DNA from: Formicarius rufipectus
Lineage: Eukaryota; Chordata; Aves; Passeriformes; Formicariidae
Length of the DNA: 64,000 bases
Direction: 5' to 3'
Assembly: GCA_013399695.1 (NCBI GenBank)
Contig: VXAU01000197.1
Coordinates: forward strand, 964,303-1,028,302
Shown here: positions 51,639 through 64,000 of the stretch, piece after piece
How positions within the stretch are numbered: the first letter of the stretch is position 1
Layout: each line of letters opens with the position of its first letter
The notes under the pieces: generated by a model
What the model saw: the letters and a program-made list of their open reading frames with translations, nothing else
Database searches by the model: none
Told to the model about the DNA's origin: nothing
Translations under genes and position numbers: made by a program

Positions 51639-54630
51639 ATTTGGAGTTGTTTTGTTGGGGCTTCTAACTGTTCTGGATGAGGAGTGCTCACACACAAGAC
51701 CTAACCAGAACTCAGTAATACCAGGGGAAAAATGACTAACACTCAGATACACAAAAGATGTACATGCACTCAGTGGGAACATCAGCTCCTTAGAGCAGAA
51801 ACTGATTAGGATTTAAGTAATCAAAACAAAAAGAAAAAAAAATGAACAAAATACCTGCAGATTGCTTTTATGAAGTAAAACTCTGGGGTTTGCCCCCCCA
51901 TTCTTGTAAGCCAGTCACAAAAGCCACATATTGTCCCTGTGAGCCATCACCTGCCATGGTAGATTTTATGTTTCATTTCAGATTTTACAAGTTTCAAGAG
52001 AACACTATGTCTTAATACAGTAATTCCAGTGACTTCAGGACAACATTTGATGAAAATTTAGCTAATTAGTAAACAGGATGCTTTATTTATCTTCAGCTGT
52101 GATAAGCAAATGCTTTTAAGTGCAGCAGAACAAAGGAGAACCCTCCCCACAAACACGAGGCAAGGAGAGCGCGGACACGGAAATCCAGTTTGTCACCAAG
52201 TAAAACTCATTAAAAGGGTTGTGTTGTTCCAGAAGCAGCACTGAGGGAGAGGGTAGAACCAGAAGAAATGTGTTGCATCAGTACAAACCCAACCTCAGGC
52301 AAGAATTTTCCTCAAAGGTTTCATTTTTACGAGCAATTCGGAGTTGGCCTGATGAGCGATTCAATCCAGAGGTCAGGAGCAAAGTCTTGCCAATGACTGC
52401 CCTTTTAAAAACATTTTTCCAAAGAATAAAATGAACAGACAATTTCCTCTAAGCAAAAAGAAATGCAAACAGTCTTAACAATCAGAAATAATATTAAACA
52501 GGCATCAGCAGGGTAACATTACACATTAAAAAATGCCACAAGTAGCTTTTTAGAACACTGCACGAAATCCTAAACTACCCTCCTAAAATTATTTTTAATT
52601 AAATATGGCAATTCTATATAAGCCATTTTAAAAGCCTCTACTCTTTAAAAAGCATGGGAAATTATGGCTTAGGCAAGTTCATAATTAGGGAGTTTCTAAA
52701 TGATGACATAAGGAAAACAAAAGTTGACAGCAAATTGATTTAGTTTATGTTTCCTATATAAATCAAGATATCACTCGAGCTACAAATCTGCATACTGTGA
52801 TACCTACACACGCCTGTAAGGCCTAGGAAGAGTTCAGGGAACAAATCATAATTATCTGTAACTTACAAATGTTATTAGTATTTTCTCTTTTATGAGCAAC
52901 ATCACTCAAGAAGTATGTTCAATATTGTGGCAATTTTCACTTGATTAAAAATTAATCTCTTCAGCATCTGAGGATGCTCATGGGAAGAGCAAGGCAAGCA
53001 TATAACCATACATGTACTGTAAAAAGATCAGACCAGTGCAATTCTTGATGAGAACAATCATCTACTACTAAAACAGATCCCTAACTCTGTGCACTGCCAT
53101 TTGGAGGGGGATATAATGTGATTTTGGGTATCTCTGCACAGCACAGATGAATAAAACACCAGTAAGTGAAGCAGCAAAGCAGGAGAACAAGCTCTGCAGC
53201 CTTCACTCATAACCTTGCTGACGAGGTTTAGTCTGCCAGACTGCAGGTCTGGATTGCTCAGGAGCCAAGCCAACCCTGGCACTGCAGAAGTCCTGCAAAT
53301 GGAGTTGGATTGTGAACTTAAATAAGTGCCATGGCTTAACACACAACAGGAAGCAGAGAAGAAATGATGGAAGTCTCATGAGCTTAAACCAACTTCTTTG
53401 TGCCAGCCCAGTTACCAAGAGCCAGCGAGTCCCTCCTCAGTGGCAGCAGTGAGGACCTCAGCAGTGAGTCCCTTATCAATATTCACAGCCACCACATGAG
53501 CAGCTCCAAACACAGAAAAGGCTGAAGGTCTCAAAGAGCAGCTCAAAGCATCATGCAGCCAAATCTGACTGGAACCTCATGCTGAATCAGTGCCAGCTGA
53601 CAAGGGCATGACCTTCTCTTGATGCTGAAAGTGATGACTTGGTTCAAAAATTGTTGCATTTTGCTGCCACAGATTTAACAGCTCAGGCTTTGTCCCCAAG
53701 AGATGAGTAAAACATGCTCATTAGGTAACCTGCTTCCACAGAGACAGGCTTTTAAACAAGGACTAAGCACCTTTGCTTTAACAGTACAAATTGTCTTCAG
53801 GTGCTTCAGTGCAGACCCAGTGCCCCAGGACACGTCCTCCACAGGGAGATGGCACTGATGGGAGTCATGGCTAACACCAAACATGCCAACAAAAAGCACT
53901 GAGCAGAAATACAGCTCAACACACCATCACAGCAATTCTGAGACCCTCCAAAAATGTGCACAAATAGAAGGAAATCATTTTTGCTTTGTTTATCCAGTGT
54001 AACAGGGAAGACAATTATGAATTATTATAGCAACTTCTTTCAGCTTGTCCAAAATATTTACTGCCCATTGTTTTCATCTTCCTAGTTACAGACATGCCAA
54101 TTGCAGACAGTATCTGTTATCATCAACTTGGATTTACTATTCCTACCATCTGTCTTAAGTCCAACCAACAGAGAAACAGCAGACAAAAAAGGGGATGAAA
54201 GGAAGAGAACCAGAATGCCACAGAGATAAGCAGGCAGTCATTTCTCTCAACGCAAGAACTCTGGAGGCCAAGCTGTTCCAGCTGAGCTAACCATGGCTTC
54301 CTGCTGCTGTTACCAACTTGCTGCTGTAGAAAATAATTGCAAATATTACTCACAAAGTACAAAATAGAAACAAATGAGATAATGGACGAAACATGTAACT
54401 ACTGGCAAAGACAAAGCTCATTAGAAGATTACATTCAATATAATTCAATATGCTTTGAAGTCAGCTGTATAAAGTGACAGTGGAAGTGCTTAAATTTAAA
54501 TAAACCACTTAAAATGCTTTCTTTCACTAAAGGTAGAAGTTTGACCTTAAATGTTAATTGAATGGATTCAACCAAGTTGGTTAAAAAGCAGAAACTGGAG
54601 TTGCAGCTGAACAGCTGAGACTGGAAATAC

Positions 54631-54791
54631 CACTGGAGATGATCATGCAGCACAAGTCCCCTGCTCAAAGCAGAGTCAAAATGAACAAGTTGCTCAGGAT
54701 CCTTTATTTCCAGCCAGGTTTCCAACTGCCACAATCTCTGGCCAAGTTGCTCCAGTTCACACATATAGCAAATTTTTACCTCAGTTTTGGA
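54631..54791 (-). CDS. Candidate internal exon A, unidentified coiled-coil/spectrin-like protein
   Basis: On the minus strand a polypyrimidine-containing acceptor (ttacttcag) precedes 161 nt open in one frame, followed by a donor CAGTG|gtattt. The frame starts in phase 0 and ends with two bases of a codon. It encodes 53 residues beginning SKTEVKICYM, then CELEQLGQRLWQLETW and ending LVLHDHLQ. Leu, Glu, Gln and Trp spacing suggests an amphipathic helix of the spectrin-repeat or coiled-coil kind, but I recognise no family. The two leftover bases (TG) plus the first base (G) of the next candidate exon give Trp, so the join reads LQW-YLV. The unspliced frame stays open past the donor, so openness alone is weak evidence. 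Alternative acceptors nearby (for example actgag|GTAAAA) would shorten it in the same phase. A chance frame remains possible. Confidence 0.42.
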
Positions 54792-55204
54792 CTGAAGTAA
54801 GACTTCTTTTACTTTGTACCTCCCAGCACATGAGGCTGTGCTGCCTGTTGGATATCCTGGATCATTGTGAGCTGCTTAAATCAATGAGCTCTGAAAATGA
54901 CAATGAGATGTATAACCATGAAATTTATTGACCATTCCTGCATGCATTAGTAATCACACAGCATGGCCTCTGGGTCCAGCAATGCAGACACTTGGATGCC
55001 TTCATCTTCCAGTGACTGCTCCCAATTCCCCAGTCACACAAGGACACAAAAAACAAACATACCCTCCTTTTTTTACTTTAAATCAGTTGGGTTTTGTCTT
55101 GTTACTGTATAGACTCAATAAGTTTATTTCATAGCATCAAGAATACTTTAAATAATTAGTTTCTCAGAAAAGCTACTATTAACATTCCTTGCCTCAAAAG
55201 TTAC

Positions 55205-55233
55205 CTGCAAAACCCAGTTATTCTGAAGTGGGC
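55205..55233 (-). CDS. Possible 29-nt micro-exon G upstream of exon A
   Basis: The minus strand shows a very good acceptor (tatgggttcctcctag) and a near-consensus donor (TTGCAG|gtaact) only 29 nt apart. After two bases the frame reads PLQNNWVLQ and ends in phase 0, so it joins to exon A as WVLQ-SKTEV. Segments this short with open frames occur by chance, and comparable ones can be found elsewhere in the window, so only the phase match and splice-site quality support it. Confidence 0.2.
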
Positions 55234-57912
55234 CTAGGAGGAACCCATAAAAACTCAATGCTCTCAAGACTTCTATCAGAAATCAGTCCCTTGATTTCAT
55301 GTGAAATGACAAGGATGCACAGGCATATTTCTTGTTCTCTGTTACAAAAGTCTCAAGTGACATTTGCTGTAAGGAGGACAATGTTAACAGCCAGTGAAAT
55401 GTCAAAGGCTTCCCAAGGAAAAGTCAGTTCCGCTCATTCCTCCCCTCTTAAATATGAGCAGTTCAGGTGTACCCAGTGAAACTACCCCTGTGCCAAGAGG
55501 GAGACAAATATCAGGCATTAATCACTAGTATTAAAACAAACTTATATTTATGCACCATTCCTTTGATTTTATATTCTCTAGGGGAAAAAAGAAATGCCTT
55601 GAGGGATTTCTTCCCCCCAACAGAGTTTTCCATCTTGCCATTTTATATCAGTGCAGCTACTGAAGACACTTATTTTAGAGTACAAGATTGATAACTAAGT
55701 CAGCCTATTTCAGGGCCCTTCCCCTCCCCCAGGCTTCTTCATTACAGCTATTTTCATTCTGGACTCTCCACACTCTGTGTGCACCTGTAATCTGTATCTA
55801 CATTGTATTAGTAGGATCCTCCTAATTAGATTTAATTTCTTCAAGTGAGGGAAAAAGTGACATGCTAAGCCTGCCAGTTCTTTGAAGAATGTCCTAGAAG
55901 GTCAAATGGTGTGTATATAAGGGCTTTGTGATCCCTCTGACACAGGCAAGATAAGGTTGGTCAACATTTCAGATGCCTTCAGTAATGAAAAGCAAAGGAA
56001 GTGGCATTGATTCCCTTCACATCAACCTCAAAATGGTAAACAAAAGAATTATATCCTCTGTATGGCAGTCTCATGGGTGCATGCAGCTATACTTTATACA
56101 TCACAGACAGAAGAAAGCTCATTTAAATCAGACACTACATGAAATTACAGTTGTCTTAATTGAGCTACTACACAGACACAAAAGCTTCCAAAAATCCCTA
56201 TATCCCTTATCCCTACAAATTCACCCATAGTCAGACACTTTCCAAAGCTCAGTCCTGGTTCCTACAGACTGCAGCTCCAGAGCTGGTCTGCTCCTGAAAA
56301 AACAGCTTTGTTCTTTAACAGAAATACCTGCAATACTGTTTCTGAAGCTTTTCTCCTTCTAAAATATGTTGGTTTAATGCCTCAAACAAAAAATTACTTT
56401 TAAAAAACCCTTGAAAACTCACTCCTGTGTGAGACCAGCTGCATCCCCCTGGACTTCAACCTCTTCCCACATTAGATGGTTGGTGTTTACCCTGCAATTC
56501 TTATTAGACTTTGCCTCTTTTTGTGGTACCACAGCAGACTACACCTCAGAATTCTATAGGTAATTAAGGGCTGCTAATCAAGGGCTATAAGGCTTCTTTC
56601 ACACGTGTTTTCTGCACCACTGGTGGAAGCCCATGCACAGCAACCCTGTGCCCTGCAGCCCCCTCCTCCCCACTGGGACACACCTGCACTTGGCACCTGT
56701 TCAGCCCTTCCACCAGCAGCACCTGCAGCCAGGCTGAGCACTGCACCTACAAAACACAGCAGCAGTTCCTCCCTACTGCACAGGGAGTGAGCCAGTAGAA
56801 CTAAACAAAAGTAAAAAGCTAATACATAGTCCAATTTCTGGTTAAAATGCCTCTTGCCAGTTATAGCAGTTCTCTCAGCCCAACTGAGTGGTTTCTAAAA
56901 GGTAATACTACATAGAAAGGTCACTGAATTTTAACAAGAGTCATTGTAGTTCTTGAAATATTAATACATAAAATGAGATGAAAAGTTACAGAATCCATAC
57001 TTTTAGTTTCCATAAGAAGGAGATTTGTGTTGCTGCCCCACCATGATACATCTTTTATGAATTTCACAACATTTACCTTGTGAAACTTTCAAGTTCTCCC
57101 CATTCCTTTGTGGCACAGACAACAAGCTGCTACTTATTTTTGTGTGCAGATGGACAATGCAAAGCAAATTCCTCATTCAGGACACAAAGAGTTAATCCAA
57201 GAGAAACGGAGATAATACAAGGTCAAAATAATATGGGAAAGTCAAACATCTCATAGGACAGAGCTGAGGATACAGTTCTATTGGCCAGTGTTAAGGTTAC
57301 CAACATCACTTCCCTCCCACAGAGAGGGAAATGAGAAGAATTTGCTAAATATAGCTAGAACTGTTTGGAAGGATGCCTACCCTTATTTGTGCATTCATCT
57401 GTTTAATTGTGGGCAATATAGTCCACCAGACAGCCTGAGGAAAGTGGGGGTGTTCGATATTCTCTGAATTAGACAATCTCCACTGGAGATTGGACTTAAT
57501 TACAGAGTTTACAACAGTATAAATGAAAAGTCTGTATTTTGAAACTCAGGTTTGGGAATGTACTCAATGCCTTCAAAACTGTGCAGTTTTAAACAAGCAT
57601 GGTGAGAAAGGCCACAGGATTCTTGTGTTTACTGTAGGACCGAGTCTTTCAAATCCAAATGTATACAAACATTTTGTCATTTCATATCAAAAAAATCAAG
57701 TTCCATGCTGAAAGCTTCTCTTAGTTTGGAAGTCGGAGGAGACTGACATTTTTCTCAATTTGATCTGTAAATGCATTTTAAAAATAACTGTAATAATTTA
57801 ATCATTTAAACATACCCATCAACAGATCTTACAAAATGAATCCATCTTTGTTTGAAAATGAAGCTGAAACAGGCACACAAAACTAAAAGAAACAAGTCAA
57901 GAAAGTTTGTAC

Positions 57913-57952
57913 CTGCAATCCAAACCTTCAACAGGATTCCTAAATGTAAATC
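57913..57952 (-). CDS. Possible 40-nt exon H upstream of exon G
   Basis: The minus strand has an acceptor (tattgtccctgaaactaag) and a donor (TTGCAG|gtacaa) 40 nt apart. The frame starts in phase 0, encodes DLHLGILLKVWIA, and leaves one base that would complete a Gly codon with exon G. The hydrophobic-basic peptide is plausible protein, and the surrounding frame is open for 79 codons. A second acceptor inside it (tttacatttag) is possible. This is a low-confidence extension of the exon chain. Confidence 0.2.
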
Positions 57953-60900
57953 CTTAGTTTCAGGGACAATATAGCAAAGAAACATAATGGAATTTACCGG
58001 GCACTGGGTGCCTACAAACTTCCAAGAATTTGGGCCTAAATTCATAGTGGATCACTGAAAGTCTCAGCCAAGGTAACAATTCATATATAAATATCACTGA
58101 AATTCTCACACATTGATTCTACTCAGGATTCAATCAGCACTGATATTCCTGCAGCAGAAATCCAGTAAGCCAGGCTGCAAACCTCAGCAGAGCTCTGCTA
58201 CTTGTTAGCAGAGGTTCCAACAGCTCAAGGAATTACTCAGTGAATTTTCCATGCCCTGAGCAAGGCTTAGGAAAAGTACAATGAAATCTGTCAAGAAAAA
58301 TCAGAATTTTGCATTGGGAAAAGCATGTGTTCAAATAGTCAGAACGGAAAAGAAACCCTTTGAAAACAGAATATTGTATTATCTCCTAATCACTTAAATG
58401 TAAATGCTTGCCTTTACACTGTGAAGGGATTAACCTTTATACAGTCAATAATATTTTAACTTTATGCTAATTTTCAATTTAAAAAACACTGCTAACAATT
58501 TTGTTATTGGGCTGTATATAACTAGGTAAGTTACCTCAGCTCTTCCTGGAGAGTTAAGTGAATATAAACCTCAGTTCTCTTTAACATTACTTCTTCAGTA
58601 CCTTAAAGGTCTTGGAACTCACAATTCTACTGCTGCTGTTTCCCAACAGTGGCACATGGTTTGTGGCACTACAACTGAAGTGAGCGGGTAATTTCCTTGA
58701 GCAGAGGGATGAGCATCCCCACCAGCAGCACAGCAAGCAGCCTCCAAGAGCTCAACACTGTTCAGCACTTACAGAACACACCACAATGAAACACCCCTAA
58801 AAAAAGGTGGGAACCCATGAAGGCTTCAAACTTATGGATTATACAATTCCCTCGTCTCCCCGCATTAACAGCAGCATCAAACTCCACCTCTGAGATGCTG
58901 CCTGAGGACAGGGAGCAGAGTTTCACTTCCATTATCTCTCAGCCTGCAGTAAGGAAATGCCTTGGTCCTGAACCAGAACCCACAGGAATTCAGAAAGTGC
59001 TATTTCTGCTTGTAGTAAAATCTTCAGTATGTAATTTACATCTTGAAATGTCATCATTTCTTGGTATTTAACTTAGTAACAGCTTCTCTAAAGTAGAAAT
59101 TTTATTACATAAATTATGGAAGTAGCAGACTGGGTATAGAGCAGACAGCATAAATTTCTGAATCAATACAAAATATGTCCCCAGTAGTAGTTGTTATTCT
59201 GTGCAGGTGTGTTATTGATTACAGCCATAATGGGCTCACTTTCGCTGCCATCAATAACTCACTACTTGTATTGTCACACTGAATTAAAAGAGAACCAGTC
59301 TAAAAATACCAGGAGGAGTTCCACCAGTATGGCATGACCCAGCCTGTGGTGCAGAGATGCAGAGCACTGCCAGTTCAAGTCAGGATTCATGGTTGAAACT
59401 TCACCTGACATTACACTGATAAAATAAAGGCAAATGTGGTATTTGCTCAGGCAGAAGAGTATGTGTTCTTAAACACCCTGGAAAACTCTTAAGTTTATGG
59501 CTACTGCATATGATAAAACTGTTTTCAATATCATGGGACCATCATTAGGATACACATACTGTTATTCAAAACTCAGTTTTTGGAATGGTTATTGACATCC
59601 TGCTGATCAACAAGCTGAAGCTTCTTTGCATGAGAGCAAGAGTCATGGAAGGAATGTTCATTTATTTCAGTTTTCTAAATGGAGTTTGTTTAGAAAACAA
59701 AACTTGACAGTAACATACAATGGCAGAATCCTAACCACAAGCCAAAGATCTGCAAAGTATCAAAAAGACCAGATAAAAATATTACCACAACTGTATGAAA
59801 CACTATTAATGTTAGCACAGATAGGCATTTTTCTTGTAAGTATTTCAGATTAGATGCATAGCAAAAGAACACTTATTTTCACTGGGCTATTAAAACAAAT
59901 AAACAGATATACACAAGAAACAAAAGACTTCATATTTTCAGCAATCTGATCTTTATGCCACTTTAACCTTCCACAGAAGACTACCAAAATATTAAGATTA
60001 TAAATCAAAGCAAAGTCCAGAATAATAACAAAAATGCCTACACCAATACTTTGTGTTCTGTAGCACTGCTCAAAGAAAATCTATACCATTTTAAAGGAAC
60101 AGTGGTTTTGTGAGACACTTCAACTGCATTTCCTATATATCTCCTGCTGATGCTGAGGGATTCCCCTTGAGGAGCCCAAATAAAACACCTAACACTAAGT
60201 CATGCCCGTGCTCACCTTTCTCTCCACATGAAGTCTTGCATGAGGCCTCCCTCTCTTTCCCAAAAAACAGCAAAGAGAAACTCCTGCAGTAGCCAGCTTA
60301 TGGATGCTACTGGAGTGCTACGAGTGGTGTCTCATCAGTACACATCACAAGAAACTCAACCAACCACCAACACAACTCTTTCAACCATATGACAACTTCA
60401 CAAAGTGACCAAAACCTTTTTCCCCTTCAATCTCCCACAATTAACCTCACAGGTGAAGTGCACAGTTGCCTATAAAGAAAACTCAACCCATCAACGAGCA
60501 ATGCAAACATCCACCATGAGAGAGTTCCTCAAACTTCTGATGTCTACATAGCATGAACAGCAACCACTTCCAGCACTGACCCACATGCCCAATTTCAGAA
60601 GCAAGTCTCCAAACACAGCCCTTACTTGGCACCCAGAAGAGAGAGGCTCCTTCAAAAATGTCCATTGAAACACTTGATGCAGCCTCAGACTGAGTCAGCC
60701 TCCAGAGAGGTCCATCTCTAGCCCTGATTTTATCTGCAGGCAGAGGTGTCTGCCCCTCCTACCTTGGAGCTACCCCAACTTCAGGGTCACATCTCAGACT
60801 CTCCTTCCCCAAGACAGTCAACATTTTATAAACCATATTGTAAGCCACTCTCCTTTCCTCTGGGGAGTCTCTGCAAGCTTTCCCACCCTGCATAGTGTTA

Positions 60901-63900
60901 AAAAGATTATTTTTCCATTTAAAACCTGCAAAGATAAGCCTACCCAATATCACTGTATACACCGAGCTCTCATCAAGCTGTGAATCCAGTAGCCATGGAC
61001 ACTGTTGATTAGTCAAACACTGCAATACAGTCTCTCAGCCACAGGATAATCCAGTAAAAGTCTGTGCCATCACTTCTGTCACTGTTCTGAAGAGCAGTTA
61101 CTTAAAATTTTATCACTACATAACTCAAATTAAATAGAGAACATTTACTGTAATGAGAAGGTTCTGTGGAGGAATTCCAACTCATGGGTAGAACTCACAC
61201 CACCAGAAGAGATGAAGAACATGCAATTAAATGATTACAAACGTTTCACTACCTCTAAATGCTCTACATTCATTGCAATGGAAAGACTCACAGCAACAAG
61301 GTGATATTTTTCTGTACAAAAACACTCCATGATCATTCCTTTTATTATATTAAGAGGAGAAAACCAACCAAGCTTAGAAAAGAGGCGTGTGTGATATACA
61401 AAGCCCAGATCCTGTGAAGCTATTTTTTGCTGGCCAGCACTCCAAATTAAGCTACTGCTCAGCAACTCCAAGTCAGTCAACACCACTGCACCTCTAGGAA
61501 TTCTTACAGGAATTACTGCACTAGATAACTCAAACTATTTCCAACTAAGAATGTAGGTCTTGGTATCAATCCCCTGAATAGTCCACTCTCAAGAATAACT
61601 GTGCAAAGAAGCACTGATGCCTCATTCTAAACCCCCAAATTACTGAATTCTGAAAGAAATAAGGAAAAGAATGAATATTTTAAGTTCACCCTGACTGCAC
61701 AATGTCAGGACTTGCCCCAAACTGATATACTGACTTCTTCCCTCTCACCTGCTTGCAATGCTTAAGCTGTAACTCTTCAGTAATGCACTTCAGAAGACAA
61801 TAAATGCTTCACAACTCTTAAATAAACCACAAGGAGCTAAGCAGTAACTGTTCTGGAGGACAAAGGCCTCTTGGCAAGGCACTCGACTTCAAGCTGCCAA
61901 TGGCTTTGCATAGCAGTAATGAGGCAAACAAAATGAATAATAAAAATGAAACTGTGAAGGATACCTTGATGTTGTCCCTTTAACCTTCAGCCAACTTGAG
62001 ATGTCATGCAAGCACTGAAACAGCCAAGAGATGACTCTGCTTAGGTGGGAAAATCTCAATTTCTCCCTGACCTACAAGTCCCAAGCTAATAGATTAAGGG
62101 TGCACTGGTGTGTATCCCCACAGCACCTCACAGAAACCCTGATGCAGCTTCTGAAACAAAATGCATGTGCTCTGAGATGCAGAAAAAAACCCAGACCTAT
62201 AAATAACATCAACTGAAGCATGCAGAGAAGACTTTGACAACCCAGTCAGAGACCTTACGGAACAAAAATCGCCAACTGCCTAAGAAAGCCATCACATATG
62301 AAGAGATGGCACACACTGCATGTAGCTCAGGAACAGAAAGGTCTTCCCTGTGCAGTATTAAGTGGAGAGTGAAACAGAGAACCTCAGCCCTGCCCACGTG
62401 TCCTCAGTTTATCTCACTGCTCTGTAATGTTGCCACCACTACACAAGTGGTGAGTGAGAATTACTTTCTTGGGCCACTCAGTCTAAAATCTGTGACCTAC
62501 TAAATATTACAACTCTGCTCTTTCTAAATATATCCTATGATCAAAAAAAAAAAAAAAAATCACTCAGCTTGTCTCATGGTAATTAATATCAGCTGATTAC
62601 AGAGAGTTAAGTCTTGCAGAATCAGACCAAGATACCCTTCACAAAGAGGTGTTTGGAGATAGTCAGAACTGCACATACTCAGGCTCACAGGTTTGCCTCA
62701 GCATATTACTGCTGGCAAACATTCTATATCTTATGCAAAATGTGTGCACTTCATAAAACAGATTTAGGTATCTACACAAGCACCCACTCATCAGTTTTGT
62801 TCTAGGCTAACTCCTCAGAGGGCCTGATTTTGGAAGATATGACAAGGCAGATCCCCTGATTTCATTGTGGGCAGCTTCTTGAAACCAACTTCAGCTGGCT
62901 CTTCCTTGGTTGGAACCAGTGCCATTGCCATCAGTTTTATCTAGATTGGACAAAACCCATGTAACTACAAAGCAAAATATAAGGGTATAAACTCAGTATC
63001 AGCTTTCACAGAATTGGATGGAGTAATCAGGTTTTTTAAAAAAACAAACCCACATCAATAAAGCCAGTCACTTCAGAGTACAATGGTGCCTTACTTAGTT
63101 AAGATTCATTATTTTCATAAACAACCATTTGTTCCAACAGTGGTAGCAGTAATGGCAATCATGCAAGAAAATATGTATTCTTTGTAGCAATGAGGAGTGA
63201 CTAAATATGAGCTTCAGTAACTAAATTGTTCTCTACAAGAGATTAAAATACTTAAACATGCCACCCAGAGATACATTCCTACTGGGTCTCTTGCAAGTTT
63301 TACTTAATTCCTGTGATTAACTGATATTCCAAGAAAGGCATTTATTTTGGGTGGGTCAAACTGTTGGACTACCCTGAAACACAGCAGCAATCAATAAGTC
63401 TCACCAGGACTCCAAAATATTATTTTGTCTGATCAGTGTGCATAAATTAATGATGAGTAATAGATGCTATCCAGTTACTATTAAATAACTGGCCATTCAC
63501 ACACCACACAAAAAATGCCACTTCTTGAAAATGTGACTGCCAGAGGGTTGATCGTCAGGCTTTCAAATATTGGACAACACTAAACTGAGCTGTCTGTTCT
63601 TCGAATGCTACAGAAAACCAGTCACAAAAAGAACTGGATTCACTAGACTCAGTTTCTTGTCTTATATACTATTCAAAATGTGACCTAAGCTGGTGCAGAA
63701 GATGCAGAACTCCAGAACCTCAGCAGACAGCACCGGCAGCAGCCTCACAGCTGGTTTTGGACTGCCTGTGAAACCCCAGGGCAGACGTGAAAAGGACAAA
63801 AAAGGAACAAAACACTTGCGCCACAGTTGGGATTTTTGGGTTTTGTTTTACGTGAGCTGAGTGAAATAAATCCATTTCATTATGTAAGTTGGCTGCTATT

Positions 63901-64000
63901 TTTTCAGATGCTCAGGTGGTTAACCACTCTCCTCCAGCACACAGACCACATCCTACCTGGAATGTAAAAGAATACTTCAAGTTCTCCCTGTTCTTACTTT
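57953..64000. other. Non-coding DNA upstream of the candidate exon chain
   Basis: No confident exon. Good single signals exist, such as a minus-strand donor GAGAAAG|gtgagc near 60210 after a T-rich acceptor (a 39-nt open segment), and a strong acceptor ttcttttacattccag near 63955. None gives a long, phase-checked frame. No promoter or CpG island is visible, so the 5' end of any gene would lie beyond 64000. Confidence 0.45.
62543..62559. repeat. A17 homopolymer
   Basis: Seventeen A after ctatgatc. The preceding tcctatgatc faintly resembles a CR1 tail, but no other CR1 sequence precedes it. Confidence 0.9.

Larger units (their letters stand above)
45128..54630. other. Presumed intron between exons A and F, distal part
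   Basis: AT-rich with homopolymers, the 18-bp duplication and chance frames. The segment 46860-47030 (ggcctttaatgg, aacaataaaagg, gtaaatcaagag) has SOX/FOX/homeodomain-like words, and 52150-52370 keeps several CpGs (agagcgcggacacgg, caattcgg, gagcgatt). Either could be conserved, but I cannot test this. Confidence 0.5.

Noticed and set aside
1..64000. tRNA, rRNA, snRNA, CRISPR arrays, bacterial operons or phage features
   Set aside because: No tRNA B-box (ggttcga) cloverleaf, rRNA segment, spaced direct repeats or dense co-directional coding was found; the sequence is eukaryotic non-coding in character.

Overview
The window looks like vertebrate nuclear DNA, most likely from a bird. Two 3'-end fragments of CR1-type LINEs (about 4470-4547 and 45051-45127) have the wording of avian CR1. 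No mammalian Alu, B1 or L1 sequence is visible, interspersed repeats are sparse, and the background is AT-rich with short GC-rich islands. A turtle or crocodilian cannot be excluded by eye. There are no prokaryotic operons, no phage, no CRISPR array, no recognisable tRNA or rRNA gene, and no intact retroviral reading frame. Almost every open reading frame is a chance frame in non-coding DNA.

The main positive result is a set of candidate internal exons on the minus strand whose splice sites and reading phases agree. From high to low coordinate they are 54791-54631 (161 nt), 33639-33588 (52 nt), 31737-31686 (52 nt), 30951-30854 (98 nt) and possibly 5339-5275 (65 nt). Joined, they keep one open frame of about 142 codons, rich in Leu, Glu, Gln and Lys, with spectrin-like or coiled-coil character. 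I do not recognise the protein. Two very short candidate exons upstream (57952-57913 and 55233-55205) would also be in phase. A separate 151-nt candidate at 21737-21587 has good coding character but does not fit the chain phase directly. If the chain is real, most of the window is intron of one large minus-strand gene. If it is not, the window is plain intergenic DNA.

Region by region: 1-5.3 kb is AT-rich non-coding DNA with one CR1 scrap and candidate exon C. 5.3-21.5 kb is non-coding with a GC-rich patch near 7.0-7.3 kb, a 29-bp minisatellite at 13.0-13.2 kb, several A-runs and a perfect small hairpin at 14.25 kb. 20.2-22.3 kb is a GC-rich block holding candidate exon D. 22.3-30.8 kb is non-coding with a GC-rich patch at 26.5-26.95 kb. 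30.85-33.64 kb holds three closely spaced candidate exons and two candidate conserved non-coding segments. 33.7-54.6 kb is non-coding with a strong candidate regulatory element at 37.6-37.87 kb, a T/G-rich tract, a G11 run and a CR1 scrap. 54.6-64 kb holds candidate exon A, two possible micro-exons and otherwise featureless AT-rich DNA.

All exon calls rest on splice signals, reading phase and amino-acid character seen by eye. No alignment or expression data were available.
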